Assembly: GCA_949316235.1 (NCBI GenBank)
Contig: OX438743.1
Span: 25,169,771 to 25,233,770, forward strand
DNA from: Oegoconia quadripuncta
Lineage: Eukaryota; Arthropoda; Insecta; Lepidoptera; Autostichidae
Direction of reading: 5' to 3'
Length of the DNA stretch: 64,000 bases
Shown here: in pieces, positions 62,000 through 64,000 of the stretch
Numbering within the stretch: the first letter of the stretch is position 1
Layout of the letters: each line of letters starts with the position of its first letter
Notes under the pieces: generated by a model
Told to the model about the DNA's origin: nothing
The model's input: the letters and a program-made list of their open reading frames with translations, nothing else
Databases searched by the model: none
Made by a program: the position numbers and the translations under genes

Positions 62000-62985
62000 T
62001 CCATTTTTTTGTTTTCGTTTTCTGTTCCCCCCTTTATTTTAAATATCAAAAGCTCTCCGCTGAGCCCTTGAGAGTCAACAAGATATCTATATATTTTGTC
62101 AATTTTTTGTTTTTTTTTTGTTGCCGACTTATTGTAATTACTAAAAGGTCTCGGCTAATCCCTGTGAGAGCCAACAAGATGGTATTCTTCCACGATATAA
62201 TAACTACAAGTTATAAAAAGAAAACAAGCGATCTTGAATAAAAGCTTTTTTAATTTTAATAATATCTTGAAAAAAATTTCTTTACATCTAAGTACTCGAA
62301 AACTTAAGAAAGCTCTTTGATTTTAATGATTTTGCTTCTGTTTTTCCTATGACACTAAAAAAAGTATATCCCTTGAAAGCCGCCGACTATTTTAGGCCAG
62401 GCCGCCGCAAATTCAGGCATGCGCATTTTTAATACGCATCCAGTTGCTTCCACACCTTTGACAAGTCAGCAAAATTTATTGCTGTAAAACAGTAATTACC
62501 CGAACTTCATCAGTCAGAAGTCAAAGTCCACAGATTAATAATAAAAAACTCGATCCTAAAAGACAAGTTTGCTTCGAACATTTTACATTTAATACTTAAG
62601 GAAATATCTGGAAAATTGCATCGCCTAAGCTTTTCCATTAGTACCTGAAGAGGCTTTGCGGGGCTTAGGAACATTGAAGTTTACGTCATTTAAGGAATAT
62701 TATATTTTCTAGTGGGTATGATTTTATAGATGGTTTCAGGAAAGAGAAATATGATAGTAGAGTGTGAATACCGTAAAAAATGAGAGTAAGTAAGTGAGAG
62801 TAAAAAGAAAAAATATTTCGTAGGATAATACGTAGAAACTTGAATACGTCACATTTTTTATCTTATTATTAAAGTTATAGACATTAACTGGCTACTTTAT
62901 AAATTTAAGATTAACAGGCGCAGGTAGACGCAGGTTGAATACAATTTCGGAAACTACATTTCTATGATCCCTAAGTATTGATACT
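62000..62985. other. Intergenic, short internal duplication, no gene seen
   Basis: ATATATTTTGTC, TTTTTTTGTTTT and GAG(A/T)GTCAACAAGAT-like words repeat at 61988-62090 and 62088-62180, an imperfect tandem duplication of about 100 bp. No gene seen. Confidence 0.4.
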
Positions 62986-62989
62986 CTTG

Positions 62990-63090
62990 CAAATAAATAA
63001 ATATCCTTAGACATGCACACAACGCCATCTAGTTCCACAGTAAGCAACTATAGGCTTGTGTTGTGGATACCAGATGATTGATATCTAAAT
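62990..63090 (-). mobile_element. SINE-A tail
   Basis: AAATAAATAAATATCCTTAG, CGCCATCTAGTTCCACAGTA and GTGTTGTGGATACCAGATG; the rest may continue at 63320-63360, separated by a Helitron. Confidence 0.7.
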
Positions 63091-63091
63091 A

Positions 63092-63322
63092 TATATAACT
63101 CAAAGGTGACTGACATAGTGATCTATCAACGCCCAGCCCAAACCACTGGACGGATCGGGCTGAAATTTGGCATGCAGGTAGATGTTATGACGTAGGCATC
63201 CGCTAAGAAAGGATTTTGATAAATTCTACCCCCAAGGGGATAAAATAGGGTATGAAAGTTTGTTGTTTGTATTTTGATAAAATCTTCCACGCGGGCGAAG
63301 TCGCGGGAGGAAAGCTAGTACT
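63092..63322 (+). mobile_element. Lep1-type Helitron inserted in SINE-A
   Basis: ATAACTCAAAGGTGACTGAC, GAAATTTGGCATGCAGGTAG and GCGAAGTCGCGGGAGGAAAG ending in CTAGT. SINE-A sequence ends at its left (TTGATAT) and resumes at its right (ACTACATAAATAC), so the Helitron landed in the SINE. Confidence 0.7.
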
Positions 63323-63365
63323 ACATAAATACATTTTTTTGTAAATAAATACTTATTATAAATAA

Positions 63366-63592
63366 TTATTTCGGACACTTACACCAATCATCTAGTCTCA
63401 AACTAAGCAAAGCTTGTACTATGGATACTAGATAACGGATAAACATACATAAATATATATATATAAACATCCATGACTCAGGAATAAATGTTCGTATTCA
63501 TCACACAAACATTTACCCGTCGCGGGATTCGAACCCGCAACCGTTGGTTCCGCTGACAGGGTCACTATCCACTACACCAATCGGTCGTCAAT
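63366..63592 (-). mobile_element. SINE-A' copy
   Basis: TTTCGGACACTTACACCAAT, GCGGGATTCGAACCCGCAAC and GGTTCCGCTGACAGGGTCAC. Full-length head; it sits inside the SINE-A copy whose head is at 63597-63732. Confidence 0.85.
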
Positions 63593-63596
63593 CGGT

Positions 63597-63732
63597 TATA
63601 AATGAAAACATCCATAACTCGGGTACAAATGTCTGTATTCATCACACAAACATATGCCCCTAGCGGGATTCGAACCCGCAACCTTTTGGTATAGTGGTCA
63701 GAGTTGCTAACCACTACACCAAACGGGTCGTG
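63597..63732 (-). mobile_element. SINE-A head and body start
   Basis: TATAAATGAAAACATCCATA, GCGGGATTCGAACCCGCAAC and TGCTAACCACTACACCAAAC. Together with 62990-63090 and 63323-63362 it forms one SINE-A split by two later insertions. Confidence 0.8.
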
Positions 63733-63734
63733 GA

Positions 63735-64000
63735 ACAAAGGCGGTTTAATGATTAGGGTATTATACAAACAAGCTTATAAAAAAATCTGTCGCGATGCCA
63801 AGGAAATGATATTATGAAAGCACCAAAAATAAAAAGCCATGTCACAGGGGGATTTGTGTGAGCCCCTTTTTGGGACAAATGAGGCAGAAAGCAATGGGTT
63901 CATGCTATAAATGGAGTTTAGGGATAATTTTAGGTACTTTTAGGCTATCGGTGGATATTCGAGTTGAGCGACAAGTTATGAGAGAAACTAGTAGGTCAGC
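63735..64000. other. Right edge, no feature recognised
   Basis: No ORF or repeat match noted. Confidence 0.3.

Noticed and set aside
1..64000. CRISPR array, bacterial operon or integrated virus
   Set aside because: Direct repeats are dispersed transposons or simple repeats; no cas genes, no Shine-Dalgarno-led operons, and no capsid, envelope or LTR pair recognised.

Overview
The window looks like nuclear DNA of a lepidopteran insect (moth or butterfly). It is AT-rich and crowded with old, nested transposons: two tRNA-headed SINE families in many copies, Lep1-type Helitron ends (finishing in CTAGT after a GCGAAGCCGCGGG-like motif), 5'-truncated LINEs with (ACAAT)n or (ATTGT)n tails, a dead mariner and several MITEs. 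A spliced gene of the insect-specific MBF2 family supports an insect source. There are no bacterial operons, rRNA operons or CRISPR arrays, and I find no tRNA gene outside SINE heads. Family assignments come from motifs read by eye; no database search was run.

Host genes form three groups. (1) At 0.6-20.6 kb lies a tandem array of a two-exon gene for a very small basic secreted peptide. Two copies look complete: exon 1 at 3555-3588 with exon 2 at 5928-6094, and exon 1 at 13122-13155 with exon 2 at 16539-16714. In both, donor and acceptor phases match and the spliced frame is open (66 and 69 residues). A third copy keeps only promoter and exon 1 (20496-20529), and a downstream block at 655-880 may be the tail of an earlier unit. 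I do not recognise the peptide. (2) At 31.6-38.9 kb, two paralogous minus-strand single-exon genes encode an N-terminal membrane segment followed by PSI, IPT-like and PSI modules of plexin type. They lack the Sema domain and the cytoplasmic GAP domain. (3) At 48.4-49.7 kb a minus-strand two-exon gene encodes a secreted MBF2-like protein with a Thr/Gly/Asp-rich tail of about 75 residues. A Cys-rich possible terminal exon at 59337-59583 resembles a single-domain VWC protein.

Most of the rest is mobile DNA. Notable elements are a GC-rich R1-type retroelement (45188-46569) with a 14-bp target duplication and a chain of hairpins but no recognisable ORF; four fragments of a LINE with a CCHC knuckle and an RPD...D endonuclease signature; DNA elements with clear terminal inverted repeats; and two 5S-rRNA-like repeat fragments.

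The peptide array grew by segmental duplication of units several kb long. Some TEs are shared between units and others are private, so insertions and duplications can be ordered. The plexin-like pair and the MBF2-like gene sit in SINE-rich DNA. Nothing in the sequence ties the three groups into one pathway, although all encode secreted or surface proteins.
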